From Annona cherimola (Eukaryota; Streptophyta; Magnoliopsida; Magnoliales; Annonaceae), in NCBI GenBank assembly GCA_030490835.1, contig CM059971.1:76526224-76590223 (forward strand): a stretch of 64,000 nt of DNA, given 5' to 3'. Shown piece after piece: positions 46,097-58,769 of the stretch (its first letter is position 1; every line of letters starts with the position of its first letter). A program made the translations under genes and the position numbers. The notes beneath the pieces were generated by a model. The model ran no database searches. It was not told the origin of the DNA and saw only the letters and a program-made list of their open reading frames with translations.

Positions 46097-46539
46097 GTGA
46101 GTTTCCTATTCTCAGAACAAGCTCCTATTTGACAATCCAGATGATAATTGTTGCCGTGAATGTGTGCCTTTTGGTATCCAAAACACATCATTCTGCTTTC
46201 TTCATGGGGTTTATCTGAGTGCTCAATTTGATTGGATTGATTTAAAGCTGCATATGGGAAAAAAACCTACTTTAAATTGTTCTAATGGTAATTTATAGGA
46301 TCTGAGATCTATTAATAGGGTTGTGTATGAGCATTATTAGTCTGAGTCTCTTTTAATTGTTTTCATTGAATAACAGTCAATAATTGGATTCTGGAATGGT
46401 TTTGTTCATTTAGGTGGGTGGCTTGGCTAGCTTGAAAAATCAGTTTTTCTTTTGATTGAAATAGCAGATTAGATCATTAGTTGTAGCATTTTGGACCCAA
46501 AATTGACGATCCTATTAGCAACCTTTCCAAAAATAAGAG
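46097..46539. other. Start of the LINE-filled LRR intron
   Basis: Ordinary intron sequence after the donor at 46097. Nothing recognised. Confidence 0.45.
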
Positions 46540-48569
46540 ATTTCCCTTATCGTCATTCCCAAGGTTGAATAAACCTTGAGAGGTGCACGTTGGGGCACTA
46601 TAATTTATTAGTGCCATGGCGTTCCTTGTAAACAATGTGTTGCAATGAGAAATGAGAGAGGGTTGCTAAGGTGTTTCCTTATAAATGACTAAAGCGTAAC
46701 TACGGTGAGAAATGATAGAGGGTTTGCTTAGGAGTTTCTCTAGAAAAGTTGCATTGGAGCCCAAGGTGTAGTTAGAAATAGGCAAAAATTGCAGGGGTAT
46801 TTTCTTAAAAGCAACACACCCAACAACATCCAGTTGTGATGAAGTGGATAAAGGTTTTCCTTTTTTACGACATCCTAGACATACTTGGGAGAGGAAGGTA
46901 GTTCAAAAACACTAAGTTTGCTTTGACTATCAAATTTTGGAACTCTTTCAAGAGAAAAGTACAAAGTTAGTGAATATTATCAGAAGAAAAAAAAAATAAA
47001 TGTACTTTGTTTTTAAGAGAATAAATGGAAAGGAGTGAAGGTTGGAGAGGTTAATGGGTATAGATTGTGGTATGTATGATAAGATGCAGATAGAAATAGT
47101 ATAGGGATGTTTATGGGCCACATTTGTTGAAAAACAAATATTTATGTGTAAATTATGAAAAATGTTTAGATCTAGTCACATACATTAGAATGTAATGATA
47201 CTTTATTGAATTATTTATCCATATAAAAATGATATTTCAAATGATTTAAATGTTGAAAATACAACTTTAAAAATGATACTTAGTGTTAAACCATTTTATT
47301 ATGTTGATTTTCAATGAAGCCCATGCATGGTGATATTAAACAAATAAAAGAGTTTTCAAGATACTATAAATGATGTCAAATAGAATAGATGAAATATATT
47401 TTCTATCAATCATTAAAATTTTAAATATGAAGAGGGTTACATGGAAAAAAAGTTTCATAGAAACGGGACTATATATTTAAAGAAAAAGATAACCTAAAAA
47501 TAATATATTTTAAAAATTAAATGGAGAAATTTGAAGGGTGCTAGAATAACATTTTTTAATAAAAAATGATAGAAAAAAAAAATGAGATGTAAAAGAAGTT
47601 GAAATAAAATCAATGTAGAGCAAATGGTAGAACACATTAACAAAGTTAGTCAAAGTATTCTATGAGTATCTAAAAATGATAGATTTATACACAAAAAAAA
47701 CTTAGTGGCAGGACCAGGATATTGAGAAGGCTACAAATGACAAATAAGAGAAATTTAAGAAATAACATGCTAATGAAAAAATGATATAAACCTACAACAA
47801 TATAAACTATTCAAAAAAAATATTAAAAAGAGTTATAAGCAAAGCTAAATACAAATTTGTATTAATTTATATGATAGATTAGGATAGACAATGAGAAAAG
47901 AATGTATTTAAGTTTTTGATTCAAATGTAATTAGAGAAAATAAAGGTAAAGATTTAAACATGTTATATTCATTAAAAGCAAACATCCAAGAGTTTTAGTA
48001 AAATATGATAAATTAAAGAAAAATGAAAAACCTATTTCTATAGTTTATTAAATAGTGATCCAACAGAATATTTAAGATTAGATGATGATTCAAATGTAAA
48101 AGAAGATAGGAACATCATCTATTTTTTCAAAAATTTAAAACTTTGTAGTAGAAGAAGCCCTAAGAAAAATGAGAATATGAAAAATATTAAGTCAATTGAA
48201 GCATGGAAGTGTATGAGAGAGAGGTAAAAAATTAATTAACAAACTTCTTTAATATAGGAATAAAGTTAGTGGGAAATGAATAGAGCAAAAGCATTATAAT
48301 GCTAATATATAAAAAAGAGAGATTTAAAATTGTGCAAGTTATCACGGAATAAAATATTGAGTTATACAATAAAGTGGCATGAAAGGGTGGTTTGAATAAA
48401 GAATAAGAGGAGAAGAAAATGTCTTCGAAAATCTATTTGGTTTTATGCTAAGAAAATCAACGACTGAAGTCATCTTCTTTCTACACAATAATTTGAGAAG
48501 TGTAGATAGAAGGAAAAAAACATATTATTTTTGTTGATTTAGAAAAAGTATATGATAAGGTTTGAAAAA

Positions 48570-51500
48570 TATTTCCAATAAGAGTTTCTATCTTACTGTC
48601 GGTCCCAAGCCCCGAAAAAAAAAGCAAGAGTAGGTATGTCAGGCTGGCAGCCGATACTATTAAAAATCACTGCCGCATCTCTTATGGATCCTAAAAATAT
48701 ACTAAAAGTTGTTAATGCTAGAGTGTTCCCTATAAGTGACACGCTGCAGCAAAGCCCTGCTGTAGTGAGAAATGGGCAAGGGTTGCCTGAGCGTATCCTC
48801 GGAAGTGACATGCCACAACAACGTCCGGTTGAAGCGAAAAGTCGGTAAAGGTTCTCATGCCTTTATGGACGTGGTCTAAGGAAGAAGGTGGTATCAAAAC
48901 TTGAGATCCGATTTACCTCATGGCATGTTGGGACTCTTTTAGGGAAAAGTATGGAAGTAGCAGATGTTATAAGAAAGAGAAGAATTAATATAGCATGTCT
49001 TCAGGAGATTTGGTGGAAAGGAGAGAAAACTAAAGAGATTAATAGATTCAAATTATGGTACATAGGAAAGGGAATTAATCAAAATGGTATAGGGATAATA
49101 ATAGATAACAAATTCATAAATAAAGTTGTAGATGTCAATAGAGTAAATGATAAAATTATTCAAATAAAACTTGTATTAGGTGTAGAGGTCATAAATATGA
49201 TTAGTACTTATGCACCACAAGTAGGATTAGATGATAGAATCAAGAAACAATTTTGGGATGACTTAGATAGTGTAATGCAAAGGATACCTAACTAGAAAAA
49301 AGTTGTAATAGGTGGAGATCTAAATGGATATGTAGGAAAGGAAAAAATGTAGGATATGAGAAAAGTCATAGAGGTTTGAACTTTGGAATAAGGAATGAAA
49401 TGGGAAATGATATTTTGGACTTTGTTATATCATATGATTTGGTTATAACAAATACCTTATTTCAAAAACGAGATGAACAGTTGATAACTTTCAAGAAAGG
49501 GATCAATTCTAGCCAAATAGATTTCTTCCTTATAAGAAAATTGGATAGATCCCTTTGTATTAATTATAAAGTTATCCCATGTGAGAGCTTAGTTATGCAG
49601 CATAGATTATTAGTGATGAATATATATACTCAAAAAGAGTCAACAAAAACAAAAGGTAATATAATTCCAAAAATTAAATGGTGGAATTTAAAGGAGATAA
49701 GATGAAACTTTTTAGTAAAAAAATGATAGAAGAAGGAAAATGAGACACAAGAAAATGGAGTAGAATTAAGTAGGATAAAATGACAACTAACGTAAAAGAA
49801 GTAGGACAAAGGATTGTAGGTATATATAAAAATCGTAGATCCTGACATAGGGAAACTTAGTGCTGGAATGAGAATGTTCAAAAAACTATAAACACTAAAC
49901 AAGAAAAGTTTAGAACAAGGCAGAGAAATGAAAATGATACAAACTTACAACAATACAAACTATCAAAAAAAGCTGCTAAAAAGATTATTAGCGATGCTAA
50001 ACACAAAGCTTATGACAACTTATATGACAGATTAGGAACTAAATAAGGTGAAAAGGATATTTTTAAGTTGGCTAAATTAAGAGAAAATAAAGGCAAAGAT
50101 TTAACACATGTTATTAAAAGTGAGGACCAATGAGTTCTAGTCAAAGATGATGATATTAAAGAAAGATGGAAAACTTATTTTTATAATTTATTAAATAATA
50201 CCCCACACAAACATTTAATATTGGATATTAGTTTAAATACAGAAGAAAATAACAATATCAATTATTTCCCAAAAATTCGAATATCCGAAATAAAGGAAGC
50301 CCTAAAGAAAATGAAAAAGGGAAAAATCTTAGGCCCAGATAATATACCAATTGAGGCATGAAAGTGCATAGGAGATGTATGTGCAATATGGTTAACAAAT
50401 TTCTTTAATAAGATTATAAAAACAAAGTTAATGTCAAGTGAATGGAGGAAAAACATTATAGTTCAATCTATAAAAATAAGGGAGATATTCAAATCGTGCA
50501 AATTATCGTAGAATAAAACTAATGAGTCATATTATGAAATTATGGGAAGAGTAATTGAACATAGACTAAGACGGGAAACTAATGTATCTGAAAATCAATT
50601 TGGTTTTATGCCAGGAAGATTAACCACTAAAGCTATTTTCTTACTTAGACAACTATTTGAAAAATATAGGGAGAAGAAAAAGAACTTATACATGATTTTT
50701 ATTGATTTAGAAAAAATATATGATCGAGTACTAAAAAAGTTAATATGGCAAGTGATGAAAAAGAAAGGAACTAATAACAGATACATTAATATTATTAAAG
50801 ATCTGTACGAGGGGGTTGTTACAAATGTGAAGACCATTGGTGGAGATACTAATATTTTTCTAATTAAAATAGGTTTACATCAAGGCTCAACCTTGAGTCC
50901 TTACCTTTTTATCTTTGTAATAGATGAAATTACTAGACATCTCCAAGAAGAAGTATCTTGGTGTATGTTATTTGCAAATGAAATTGTTCTAATAGATGAA
51001 ACTAAAGAAGGACTAAATTTAAAATTAAATAGGTAGGTAGATGCTTTAAAATCTAATAGTTTTAGAATTAGTTGCACAAAATTTGAATATATGAAATGCA
51101 ATTTTAACAATAGTGAGAAGCCGGATGAGGAACCAATTAAGATTTTAGATCAAGTAGTAACAAGACTAATCACTTCTGGTACCTAGGATCAATAGTTCAA
51201 GAGAACGGGAAAATTGAGAAAGACAATGCATAGAATTCAAGCAGGATAGAAGAAATAGTGAAGTGCATCAAGAATTTTATGTGACAGTCGAGTTTCAATC
51301 AAACTAAAAGGAAAATTTTATAAGACTGCGATTAGACCTGCTATTTTTTTATAGGGCAGAATGTTGGGTAATTAAAGAACAACACATATAAAAATGAGCG
51401 TAGCGGAAATGAGAATATTAAGGTGGATGAGTGGTAAAACAAGAAAAGATAAAATTAGGTATGAAATAATTCAAAAAAACTTAAAAATGAGACCAATTTG

Positions 51501-51772
51501 TGATAGAATGAAAGAAAATAGATTAAGATGATTTGGTCATGTTAAAAGAAGGCCTGAAGTAGCACCGGTTAGGAGAACAGATTTTTTCCAAATAGAAAGT
51601 GATAGAAAAATGAGAGGAAGACCCAAAAAAAATTGTCAGAAGTAATTAAACAAGATTTAAAAATATTATAAATTACAGAAAATTTAGTATTAAATCGCCA
51701 AACATGGCGCAATAGAATCCATGCAGCCGATCCCACCTAGGTGAGAAATGGCTTATGATGATGATGATGATG
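48570..51772 (+). mobile_element. RTE-type LINE, inner copy nested in the outer one
   Basis: The element is flanked by ATATGATAAGG-t-TTGAAAAA (48550-48569) and ATATGATAAGG-a-TTGAAAAA (51773-51792), a 20-bp target duplication with one mismatch. It has a 5' region, endonuclease, reverse transcriptase and a tail of GAT/TGA triplets (51754-51772). RTE LINEs end in such short tandem repeats instead of poly(A). The single ORF is broken by many stops. Confidence 0.88.
48888..51700 (+). pseudogene. RTE LINE endonuclease-reverse transcriptase, degraded
   Basis: The endonuclease part is 48888-49295 (SWHVGTLLGKSMEVADVIRK, ACLQEIWWKG, NMISTYAPQVGLD), continued after stops by VVIGGDLNGYVG and 49376-49705 (ITFKKGINSSQIDFFLIRK). 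The reverse transcriptase lies in 50542-51036 (NQFGFMPGRLTTKAIFLLRQ, IFIDLEKIYDRV, GLHQGSTLSPYLFIFVIDE). Its catalytic box reads LFANEIVLIDE where active copies have LFADDIVLIDE, so both catalytic Asp positions are changed. Later phrases (RILRWMSGKTRKDKIR, RPEVAPVRRTDFF, GRPKKN) match the RTE C-terminal domain. More than ten stops or shifts are seen. Confidence 0.9.
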
Positions 51773-52398
51773 ATATGATAAGGATTGAAAAAATTTAATA
51801 CGAATGATGCCAAAAAAGAAAAGAATTCCCAACAGATAATTGATGTTATTAAAATACATATGAAAGGGCTATAATAAATGTGAGGACTGCGAAATGGAGA
51901 TATGAGTGATTTTTCAATTACAATATTTTTGTATCAAGGTTCAACCTATGAATAGCTTACTAGACATTTACACGAAGAAATACCTTGATGTATGTTACTT
52001 GTAGATGATAGAGTCTAAATAGATGAAAGGAGAGGAGTAAATTTGAAAACTAAATAAGTAGAAAGATGTTATAAATTTTAACGATTTTGGAATTAATTGA
52101 ACAAAAATTGAATATATGGAATACAACTTTAATAGTAGCGACTAGTTAGATGAAGAATCAATTAAGATTTGGGACTAAGTAGTACCAAGAACAGAAACTA
52201 ATAACTTTTGAATAGTTCAAGAAAATGTAGAAATTGACAAAGGCACTGTAAATAGAATCCAAGCATGATAGAAGAAAAGAGGTAGTGCTTCAGGAATTTA
52301 GGTGTCCATCAAAAGTCCAAACAAAATAAAAGACTTTTTTGTAAGATTACAATTAGACCACCTTTGCTATATGGGTAGAACGTTGGGAAGTTGAAAAT

Positions 52399-52401
<3 letters not shown>

Positions 52402-52426
<25 letters not shown>
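52402..52426. repeat. (AC)n microsatellite
   Basis: A run of about twelve AC units within the outer RTE copy. Confidence 0.9.
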
Positions 52427-52430
<4 letters not shown>

Positions 52431-52680
52431 TGGTTATAGCAAAAGTGAGAATGTTGAGTTAGATGAGTCATACAATAAGAAAACAAGTAATCTAAAATAA
52501 TCTAAAGGTGAAGCCTATTGGGTAGTAAACTGAGGGAAGTAGATTAACGTGATTTGGGCGTGTTAAATGGAGGCTTGAAATGACACTGATTAGTAAAGTT
52601 GTGTTTATCTAACTAGAAGATAACAAAAGAATGAAGGAAAGCCTAAAAAAATGTGGATAGAAGTAGAGCATTTATCATGC

Positions 52681-53575
52681 ATTTTTCGAAACCAGAAATC
52701 TGTTTAGATTTTGGAAAAGAAAGTGAAATTCTATAAGAGGATTAAAATTTATACAAGGAGCATAAAGGAGAAGCAATGACATTAGTAGGAGAAGTGATGT
52801 CGGCTGTGAAGTAAAAGATAAACTTAATAGCCATACAATAGTCCTTTTTCATAGAAGTATATGCATTGATACGTAAACAAAGGGGTCGTTATAGATATTC
52901 AGAGACTAGTAAAATTATATTAAAATGAAAAGGAGGAAAAAGGCCTTCGTATATGTGGATCGGGCTGAGAACGTTATTCATACCACAAGATTTATTTGTT
53001 TTAACATGATACATAAACCCAAATAGCTTTAAACTGAAAGAAATCTTATTTGTTGGACAAACATCTCTCAATTACAACTGTATAAGATATATGGCAAACT
53101 CAACTATAGATATACTGAAATAAAGCTTCAAGCTACTTGACTTCCTACATTGACTTTGACTTTAACTTGCCCAAAGAACCTGCAAAAGCCAGAACATTGT
53201 ATAGCGAGCTCAATGCCAGTAAGTCTAGAAAAGAAGGCTTTTGAATATCTTATGCGTTACTTGAATTCTTTTTTATTTTTTAATTAAACCAACCAAACAA
53301 TTCTCAGTTGAACTTGCCGTCATAAGGGCAATTATTGTTTAAACAAAGAAGTTGAGACAAGTGCATGTATAGTTCATTTCATATGCTATTTTTATATTGC
53401 TAGTTTGGTACATGCTTTATTCCCTGCCATGTGATTGTGCATCTGCCGACTGCTTTTTTTTGTCACATTTGCACGTTATTACATGTTGTCCCTTACCATC
53501 CTATCATACATTTGTTTACAGTATCAGCTACTGGCCGATGTCAAAAATTTTGGTGAATATTGTTTACTTGAGCAG
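52681..53575. other. Noncoding end of the LINE-filled intron
   Basis: No gene recognised. The intron acceptor (TTGAGCAG) is at 53568-53575. Confidence 0.45.
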
Positions 53576-54583
53576 CCTTGCTTCAGCAAACAACATCAGC
53601 GGACCACTGCCTGCCACATTCAGCAAGTTGACAAACTTGACTCTTTTGTATGTTGGTTATAAATCATGTATTTTAATTTCATTTTGGATGTTTTATGGCC
53701 TCACGTTGATGTCCCTTTTTTTCAGTACAATAGATGGGAATCCTATCTCAGGGAAGATTCCTGATTTCATCGGGAACTGGAAGCAGATTGAAAGACTGTA
53801 AGAAAATAATTGCTTCTATTTATAGGAAAACCATCTTCCATATGTGATATTTAAATAAATTATAATTTAATCCATTTCAAATTTTCAGAGATATGCAGGG
53901 CACATCCATGGAGGGACCAATCCCCAACAATATTTCTCTCTTGACAAATTTAAAACAACTGTGAGAAGGCTTCCCCACACTCAATTCAAACTTTGATCTT
54001 ATCTCAGAATAATAATGAATATGTGTTCCATGCCACTGGATCTGGTATTTTGCTTTTTTCAGGAGGATATCAGACCTGAAAGGATTGAATTCGAGGTTCC
54101 CTCCCTTAGAAGGGATGACACAATTGCAGATATTGTGAGTTGAACAGACATGCTCATTTCCTTGATATTACCATTCTAATGGTCGCATGGTTCCAAAATG
54201 GGAGAAGGGAATCTTTCTACACTAAAAAGAAAGTGACTGATAATCATTTTATGTTTCTTGATGCAATAGGATATTAAGAAACTGCTCAATTTCCGGAGAA
54301 ATTCCAAGATATATTGCAGATAACATGAAGGTTCTAAAAACCCTGTGAGTTACCATCTGAAGAACTTTCTAACGTACATGGGCTTCATTTCTTTTTCCTG
54401 ATATCAAAAGCTGATAATGCGTCATTGATTTACATAAGATCTATCATTACTCATTCGTAGTCATGATGACTATCTGACTTAATTTTTCTTTTTTGTTGTC
54501 TTTTTTTGCAGAGATGTCAGCTTTAACAACCTCTTTGGAAAAATTCCTGAAAACTTTGAACAGCTTTCATCTATAAATTTTAT
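53576..54583 (+). pseudogene. Receptor kinase LRR exons 7-12
   Basis: Six LRR exons: 53576-53647 (ANNISGPLPATFSKLTNL), 53726-53797 (DGNPISGKIPDFIGNWKQI), 53889-53960 (MQGTSMEGPIPNNISLLTNL), 54063-54134 (ISDLKGLNSRFPPLEGMTQL), 54270-54344 (LRNCSISGEIPRYIADNMKV, one codon longer than usual) and 54512-54583 ([20 protein letters not shown]). The sequence order matches the family, including the diagnostic RISDLKG repeat. All borders are GT/AG, phase is constant, and no stops occur. So the ectodomain coding exons are better preserved than the rest of the gene. Confidence 0.92.
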
Positions 54584-54663
54584 GTGAGTGCCCAACAGTT
54601 CTGTATTTTCCAAATGTTCTTATCACTTTTGTATCAGGTTGCGTTAGTGCATATGTTCTTCAG

Positions 54664-54814
54664 AGGCTATATGGCTCCTGAATATGCTATGAGGGGTTAT
54701 CTGACAGACAAGGCAGATGTTTACAACTTTGGAGTCGTTTTACTGGAGGTCGTCAGTGGGACGAGCAACACAAGTTACATGCCAAAGGAGGATTTCATTC
54801 ATCTTCTTGACTGG
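54664..54814 (+). pseudogene. Receptor kinase exon, kinase subdomains VIII-X
   Basis: The 151-bp exon reads [20 protein letters not shown], then [11 protein letters not shown] and FIHLLDW. It holds the APE motif and the [11 protein letters not shown] segment (usually DVYSFGVV). It starts only 80 bp after the last LRR exon. The family has the malectin domain, transmembrane helix, and the ATP-binding and catalytic loops in between, so those exons have been deleted. The donor at 54815 is GTAAAA. Confidence 0.9.
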
Positions 54815-55199
54815 GTAAAAGAAGCACTTGCATATTTATACAACTAGTGAAACATTTTTCAGTTACATAAATACGCATGAAAATGTAGGTTCAGTAATTA
54901 AATTGTGTTGTTAGCATACTTACCTTTGTTTACTCAACCAAATATCATGAACTGCTATGAAACTTTTTACCAAATTTAGCTCAGCATGGGGTTTATTAAT
55001 AACAAATGGACCACATAAAATTTTCTTTGCATGCTTTTGGTGAATGTTTGCCTAAGCAATTATCATTTGGAAGGAAGTCAGGACCTTTTGAGCAAAACCT
55101 AGCCTATGACAAAATCAATACACTTGACCCAGTCTGCCTCAACCATAATGGCTAAAATTGAAATTCGAAGTTGATTTGCCTATTGGATGGATTGATTCT
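54815..55199. other. Intron before the Copia insertion
   Basis: Nothing recognised. Confidence 0.4.
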
Positions 55200-55839
55200 T
55201 GTTGGGGCAAAATATAAAAGGAGAGAAAATTAAGGAAAGTGGGGAAAGTGAAAATAGAACCAAGTTTCACTTGAGGTGTGTTACGACGTCACTTTCCTTA
55301 AGGCAATTTTGCTACCCTATTTGCTGCTTAGGGTAATTTTGCAGTTACCCCCAGGATACAAAAAGTGAAACCTAAACTAGAATAGGAAGCAGCGCCTTTT
55401 CTAGGCACACGAACACTTGAAAACACAATTCTTGGTTGAATGGAGAGAATTTCAAAACAATATGGTAAAACGACAATGTCTTAGTCAAGATAAGCTATGA
55501 GATGTCTAAACGGAGACAACACAATGTCTGAATGAGGGATGTCTGAAAGGAGACAAGATCACTCGGGTTGGAATGAATTGTTCGTTTGCTCTAGCCCATA
55601 TTTATAGGTTTTCAATAGCCGTGTTACACAACCATTTAATTAATAGACGCATCCCATTTCAATTAGATGTATCCCTAGAATCTTGCCACGTCACCCATGC
55701 ATTGCATCTTTTTAATTTCATTCGATGCATCTCTTGTCGTTCAGACATGTTGGAACGTTTGAAAATTTCAGACAACCAAATCATCCTCTTGATGAATTGT
55801 TGCTGTCTTTCATTTGATTTTGCAAATAAAATATCAAAA

Positions 55840-55907
55840 TGCTATTGGTTAAGATCGAACCCAAGACCTTTTAGACAACGGCCTAAGACTCTACCAACTC
55901 AACTACT
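55840..55907 (-). repeat. tRNA-like sequence inside the Copia LTR
   Basis: On the minus strand the sequence TAGTTGAGTTGGTAGAGTC (box A and D-arm like) is followed about 25 bases later by GGGTTCGATCTT (box B like), with a short anticodon-arm-like stem TTAG/CTAA between. The other LTR keeps the same elements at about 59450-59513. No acceptor stem is evident, so it is not a functional tRNA gene. Confidence 0.55.
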
Positions 55908-56464
55908 TTATTTTGTTGTTTATCTATGATATAATTTAATATATGTTTATACATTTTGAAAATCCCAACACTCCCCCACCATTTTCAAAATTTAAATCAA
56001 CTCCATTCAACCAAGGAAATCTCATACATAAATAAAGGTGCCGGGTAGACTTGAACTTTTACTTAGTGAAAATATATTAAGATTCACCGAAGTGTACAGT
56101 AGCCAGAGCTTTGAACTGTCGACCCCATTTGATAAATAAGACATATCTCACATACAAGATTTCAAAATATATATCAAGCGTTCTAAAAGGCGACACGTTA
56201 TGGCCATGTGTCAGTATCCCAGTTTCATGAGCACATCAGAGTGAATCCACACACTCTGCTAACAGAAGCGGTCCCACTTCCAACGCTCATATAGGTGGAT
56301 CTATTTAGAGTATCCTGTAACTAAATATTTCAACTTAGTAGTTTTAGATCCATTAAGAGTATAAAACACTCAACCTCATAAATACATAACAGAATCCAAG
56401 CACTGTCTGAGGGATGCAAAATTATAAATATAACCAGTGTTTACAAATTGCAAAATTAACTTAC

Positions 56465-58050
56465 TTTGCTCGTTGAACTCTTAGACTTGGGCTACAAGAA
56501 TAGAGTTGAGTTTCAGTTATTGCAACTCCTAGATGTGGATTTCAGTCTCATCCCTCTTGATGTTTTCCAGACCACTTTCCTAGTAAGGCCTTTTGTAAGC
56601 GGGTCTGCCAAGTTTTCACTTGATCTTACAAAATCAATATTAACCACTCTATCTTGGAGCAACTGCCTTACATAATTGTGTCTCAATGCAATATGTCGTG
56701 ACTTACCATTATAAGTCTTATTATATGTTCTAAACAAGGTTGCTTCGCTATCACAATGTAAATAAATGGGAGGCATTGGCTTAAGCCAATAGGAATTTCA
56801 AGTAATAAATTTCTAAGTCACTCTGCCTCTTTCCCTGCTGCAGCTAAAGCAAGAAACTTAGATTCCATGGTCGAATGTATGATGCAAGTTTGCTTTTTAG
56901 AAGCCCACGAAATAGCAGCTCCTCCAATGGTAAAAATCCAGCCACTAGTAGATATAGAATCCTTAGTATTAGAAATTCAACTTGCATCACTATACCCTTC
57001 TAGTACAGTGGGTTCACCATTGAATTGCAATCCATAGTCAATGGTCTTTCTCAAATATTCAAAATCCTATGAATTGCATTCCAATGCATATATCCTAGAT
57101 TACTAGTGAACCTGCTTAATACACCTATAATGAAAGCAATATCTGGTCTAGTATAACACATAACATATATTAAACTTCCTATTATTCTAGCATATTCAAG
57201 CTGATCAACAGATCTACCATCATTTTTACACAATTTGACACTAGAATCAAAAGGAGTTGAGACCATACCGGTGTCAAAATGATTAAACTGCTTGAGTATT
57301 TTTTCTATACAGTGAGATCAAGAAAGAGAAAATTCATTACCATCTCTTATAGTTTTAATGCGAAGAATGACATTGGCCCTACCCATATCTTTCATATCGA
57401 AGTTAACTGATAGAAAACTTTTAGTTTCTACAATAATTTCAATCTCAGTACCAAATATTAGCATATCATCAATATATAAACAAATAATGACACCTCTATT
57501 GGCAACAAATTTACTATAAACACATTTATCTGACTGGTGTAATTTAAAACCATTTGCTAACACAATTTGATCAAATTTTTCATGTCATTGCTTAGGTGCT
57601 TGTTTCAAATCATATAAAGATTTAATTAATTTACAGACTTTCTTTTCTTGTCCAGGTAATACAAAACCCTCAGGTTGTTCCATATAAATTTCCTCATCTA
57701 AATCTCCATTTAGAAAAGCAGCTTTTACATCCATTTGATGAATTTCAACATGATAAATTGATGCTAAAACCATTAATAACCTAATGGTTGAAATTCTAGC
57801 TACTGAGGCATATGTATCAAAGAAATCAATACCTTCCTTTTGTCTATACCCCTTAGCTACTAATCTAGCTTTAAATTTATCAATAGATCCATCAACTTTT
57901 AATTTCTTTTTAAATATCCATTTGCAGCCTATAGGTTCAGACCCAGGTGGTAAATCAACTAGTTTCTATGTACCATTTTCCATTATAGAATCCATTTCAT
58001 CTGTGTTATTTTTCCTTTTGAGAAGTCTACACTCATTTTTCAAATGACCA
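56465..58050 (-). pseudogene. Copia reverse transcriptase and RNase H, broken
   Basis: On minus, about 57960-57780 gives PPGSEPIGCKWIFKKKLKVD, then 57773-57585 HQMDVKAAFLNGDLDEEIYM and KVCKLIKSLYDLKQAPKQ. The catalytic CLYIDDMLIFG is in 57563-57318, a stop separates it from VKFDMKDMG-like sequence, and 57266-57051 has YARIIGSLIYVMCYTRPDIA. RNase H is at 56776-56513 (LHCDSEAT, NGKSRHIALRHNYV, NLADPLTKGL). Several stops and small shifts break it. In gag-pol order, these follow the zinc knuckle directly, so protease and integrase have been lost. Confidence 0.9.
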
Positions 58051-58769
58051 ATTTTCTTGCAATAAAAGCAAGGTCCCTTATTCTTCTTAGCAATGATCTT
58101 TTTCGTATTTAATTTAGATCTCTTAGAACGTTGATTATTGACATTTGTCACCCAGTTTGGAACTTCGACCGCATTAGCCTTAGCAAGAACTTGCTCTTCT
58201 TTCTTTTCGTTTTTTCTTGATTTTTCTTCAGTGCGTGAATTGAGAACAAGATCATCTAAACTCATGGATCCTTTCATTTGTTTTAGACTTTTGTGGTGGT
58301 TATTCTAACTAGGTGGTAATTTCTCAATAATTTCACCAACAAGAATAGATTCATCCATCTTACTGCCCTGTGACCCAAGTTGATTGGCGATATGTTCAAT
58401 CTTATTAACTTAATCAAGGATTGATTTATCGTCAGTCATAGTATAATTGAGGAAATCGCTTACTAGAAACTGTTTGGCGCTTGCATCATCAGTATTGTAT
58501 TTGTGTAGAAGCGAATTCCAGATTTCTTTGGCCGTATTTTCATCCTGGTACACTTCAAATAGTGAGTAAGATAGCGCTTCGATGATGTGCCTTTTGCAAA
58601 TATAGTTGTTCATTTCCCACTTTGCTCGTCGGCGTTGATCTTGCAGCGTTTCATCTTCTTTCTCTTCAGGTCTTAGCATGGTGAAGACGTACACAACTCC
58701 AATGCGGGTTAAGAAAAGATGAAGTTGTTGTTTCCATCTCTTGAAGTTGGTACCAATGCAATAGTCCAA
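57966..58769 (-). pseudogene. Copia gag with zinc knuckle
   Basis: The minus frame 58769-58410 (MDYCIGTNFKRWKQQLHLFL, RAKWEMNNYICKRHIIEAL, AKEIWNSLLHKY) is the UBN2-type gag core. After a stop, 58277-57966 includes the zinc knuckle CFYCKKIGHLKNEC (C-x2-C-x4-H-x4-C). It then passes without protease sequence into a segment near the reverse transcriptase. Confidence 0.88.

Larger units (their letters stand above)
46540..52680 (+). mobile_element. RTE-type LINE, outer decayed copy
   Basis: 46540-48569 and 51793-52680 are two halves of one very decayed LINE. The first half parallels the 5' part of the inner copy (GCAACACACCCAACAACATCC against GACATGCCACAACAACGTCC) and reaches the reverse transcriptase phrase DLEKVYDKV near 48540. 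The second half resumes in that region (ATAAATGTGAGGACTGCG, TTGTATCAAGGTTCAACC) and runs to the C-terminus. Hardly any open frame remains. It lies in the receptor kinase intron between LRR exons 6 and 7. Confidence 0.8.

Noticed and set aside
55840..55907. Functional tRNA gene
   Set aside because: Box A and box B are present but no acceptor stem pairs, and the segment is part of a Copia LTR repeated at 59450.
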